Below, one piece after another: positions 5,481 through 8,081 of a stretch of DNA of 8,081 bases. The position numbers and the translations under genes are program-made. Each line of letters opens with the position of its first letter. Within the stretch, counting starts at the first letter, position 1. Origin of the DNA: JBCDCB01 sp039182735 (GTDB lineage Bacteria; Planctomycetota; Phycisphaerae; Phycisphaerales; UBA1924); the NCBI GenBank assembly GCA_039182735.1, contig JBCDCB010000060.1, positions 1 to 8,081 on the forward strand. The letters run 5' to 3'. Under the pieces are notes generated by a model, which worked only from the letters and a program-made list of their open reading frames with translations, made no database searches and was not told where the DNA came from.

Positions 5481-6465
5481 ACGGATGACCCGCCAAACAC
5501 CTTCCGACAATCCGATCGTGCTCGACCGGCTCTCGGCGCTCGCTGAGCCGCTGCGGCTGCGCACGGCTCGCGTGCTTGAGCGGCACGAGCTCTCGGTGGG
5601 CGAACTGGCCAGCGTGCTGCAGGTCGCGCAGAGCACGGTGAGCCGGCACCTGAAAGTGTTGCTCGGCGCGGGCTGGCTGCAGCGCCGGGCGGCTGGCACG
5701 GCGACGTTCTATGCCCTGCGCGTGGACGACCTGACGCGCGACGCACGCGACCTGTGGGTCGTGGTCCGTGAGCAGGCCAAGACGCTGGACGACGCGGAAG
5801 AGGACAACGCGCGGCTCGAAGCGGTGCTCGCGGAACGGCGGACGGACTCGATGGCGTTCTTCGGTCGCGTTGCCGGCGAATGGGACGCGGTTCGGCACGA
5901 GCTGTTCGGCGAGGCGTTCCTGGCGGAGGCGCTCCCGGCGCTCTTGCCGGGCGAGTGGACGGTGCTGGACCTGGGCTGTGGGACGGGCAACGCGTCGGAG
6001 TTGATCGCGCCGCACGTGGAGCGGGTGATCGCTATCGACGGCTCGGACGCGATGCTGGACGCGGCGCGGAAGCGGCTGACGGCGTTCGACAACGTCGAGT
6101 TCTGCGATGCGGACGCGAGCGACACGGGGCTCGAAGATGCGAGCGTGGACGCGGTGATCTGCGTGCTGCTTTTGCACCATGTGAAAGCACCGGTGCGGGT
6201 GCTGCAGGAAGTGCAGCGTGTGCTGCGTCCGGGCGGCGTGGCGCTGGTGATCGACATGGTGGCGCACGCACGTGACGCGTACCGCCAATCGATGGGGCAC
6301 CGACACCTGGGATTCGACCTCGACGAGTTCGAGCGATGGATGATCGGCGCGGGCTTCGACGCAGAGCGCACGCGGGTGAGCCGGCTGCGCGCACACCGAG
6401 ACGCGAAGGGGCCGGGCCTCTTCATTGCGCGGGGCGAGCGCGTCCGACACGGAACAGCGAATTGA
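5476..6465 (+). CDS. sahR: ArsR-family regulator fused to SAM-methyltransferase domain, SahR-like
   Basis: A 329-residue two-domain protein. The N-terminal ArsR-type winged helix (about 14-85) contains LSVGELASVLQVAQSTVSRHLKVL with recognition helix about 52-62 and wing 70-82. The metal-binding Cys pair of arsenic/cadmium sensors (ELCVCDL) is absent (ELSVGEL), so metal sensing is unlikely. A charged helix (100-122) links it to a class I methyltransferase domain (about 125-265). There, motif I is VLDLGCGTGN (163-172), the acidic ribose-binding strand is AIDGSDAML (186-194), LLLHHV is at 231-236 and the post-motif LRPGGVALVIDM is at 250-261. The C-terminal segment is HLGFDLDEFERWMIGAGF (277-294). 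This architecture and its position next to ahcY match SahR of Desulfovibrionales, where the domain is reported to sense S-adenosylhomocysteine. Start: ATG 5476 lies in the operator; ATG 5485 (residue 4) has a weak GGA eight bases upstream and is an alternative. Catalytic methylation cannot be excluded. Confidence 0.85.
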   Translation: MKRMTRQTPSDNPIVLDRLSALAEPLRLRTARVLERHELSVGELASVLQVAQSTVSRHLKVLLGAGWLQRRAAGTATFYALRVDDLTRDARDLWVVVREQAKTLDDAEEDNARLEAVLAERRTDSMAFFGRVAGEWDAVRHELFGEAFLAEALPALLPGEWTVLDLGCGTGNASELIAPHVERVIAIDGSDAMLDAARKRLTAFDNVEFCDADASDTGLEDASVDAVICVLLLHHVKAPVRVLQEVQRVLRPGGVALVIDMVAHARDAYRQSMGHRHLGFDLDEFERWMIGAGFDAERTRVSRLRAHRDAKGPGLFIARGERVRHGTAN

Positions 6466-6539
6466 TGTGATGACTTCCCGCGCGTCACGCGGCGCACGGG
6501 CGACTTGAACCCTCTGCACGGCACCGACAAGGAGCACGC
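6466..6539 (+). other. sahR-ahcY intergenic region with short hairpin
   Basis: This 74-base gap holds CCGCG (6478-6482), loop CGTCA and CGCGG (6488-6492), a 5-bp stem with no T-run. The ahcY Shine-Dalgarno AAGGAG is at 6529-6534, five bases before the ATG. I see neither a copy of the upstream operator nor the conserved core of the S-adenosylhomocysteine riboswitch, so read-through from the sahR promoter is the simplest view. Confidence 0.4.
6529..6534 (+). promoter_or_regulatory. Strong ribosome binding site of ahcY
   Basis: AAGGAG with a 5-base spacer to ATG 6540, the best Shine-Dalgarno in the window. This fits a highly expressed housekeeping enzyme and confirms the start. Confidence 0.8.
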
Positions 6540-8078
<1,539 letters not shown>

Positions 8079-8081
8079 GAA

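Noticed and set aside
5476..6465. Arsenic- or heavy-metal-responsive ArsR repressor
   Set aside because: The ELCVCDL-type cysteine motif is missing and no metal-resistance gene is nearby.
6466..6539. S-adenosylhomocysteine riboswitch in front of ahcY
   Set aside because: The conserved core I know for this class is not found, and the only hairpin has a 5-bp stem. A covariance-model search would settle it.

Overview
The window is GC-rich bacterial chromosome, densely coded, with no mobile elements, RNA genes or CRISPR arrays that I can see. The gene mix suggests Planctomycetota, perhaps a Phycisphaerae-type lineage: a PhoD-like exported phosphatase, a stand-alone protein resembling the LigD phosphoesterase domain, a TPR lipoprotein, and high-GC codon use with several GTG starts. 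This assignment is an inference from style and gene content; there is no rRNA or marker gene to fix it.

Layout. (1) Bases 3-161 (+) are the last 52 codons of a dipeptide/oligopeptide ABC transporter ATPase. It is followed on the same strand by a small VOC (glyoxalase-fold) protein at 199-582, whose Shine-Dalgarno sits in a hairpin. (2) Bases 579-4631 (-) hold a tight four-gene block, read right to left: LigD phosphoesterase-like protein (4631-4209), glutamine-hydrolysing asparagine synthetase (4201-2318), secreted PhoD-like metallophosphatase (2247-1093) and a DUF2007 protein with a membrane hairpin (1088-579). Gaps are 7, 70 and 4 bases, so they are probably one transcript. Its last stop codon overlaps the VOC stop codon tail to tail. 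(3) An 88-base divergent intergenic region (4632-4719) separates this block from a plus-strand TPR lipoprotein (4720-5412). (4) Bases 5430-8078 (+) hold an ArsR-type regulator fused to a SAM-methyltransferase domain (5476-6465), followed by S-adenosylhomocysteine hydrolase (6540-8078).

The most informative unit is the last. The regulator resembles SahR, the S-adenosylhomocysteine-responsive ArsR-family regulator described in Desulfovibrionales, and it sits directly upstream of ahcY. In front of it is a good sigma-70-like promoter (TTGACG, 18 bases, TACGCT). A perfect inverted repeat (TTCATCCG, 6 bases, CGGATGAA) begins on the last base of the -10 box and runs over the predicted transcription start and the annotated ATG. 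That is the geometry of an autorepressor operator. The inferred circuit: accumulating S-adenosylhomocysteine binds the methyltransferase-like domain, repression is lifted, and SahH clears the inhibitor to homocysteine and adenosine. The function of the minus-strand block as a unit is unknown.
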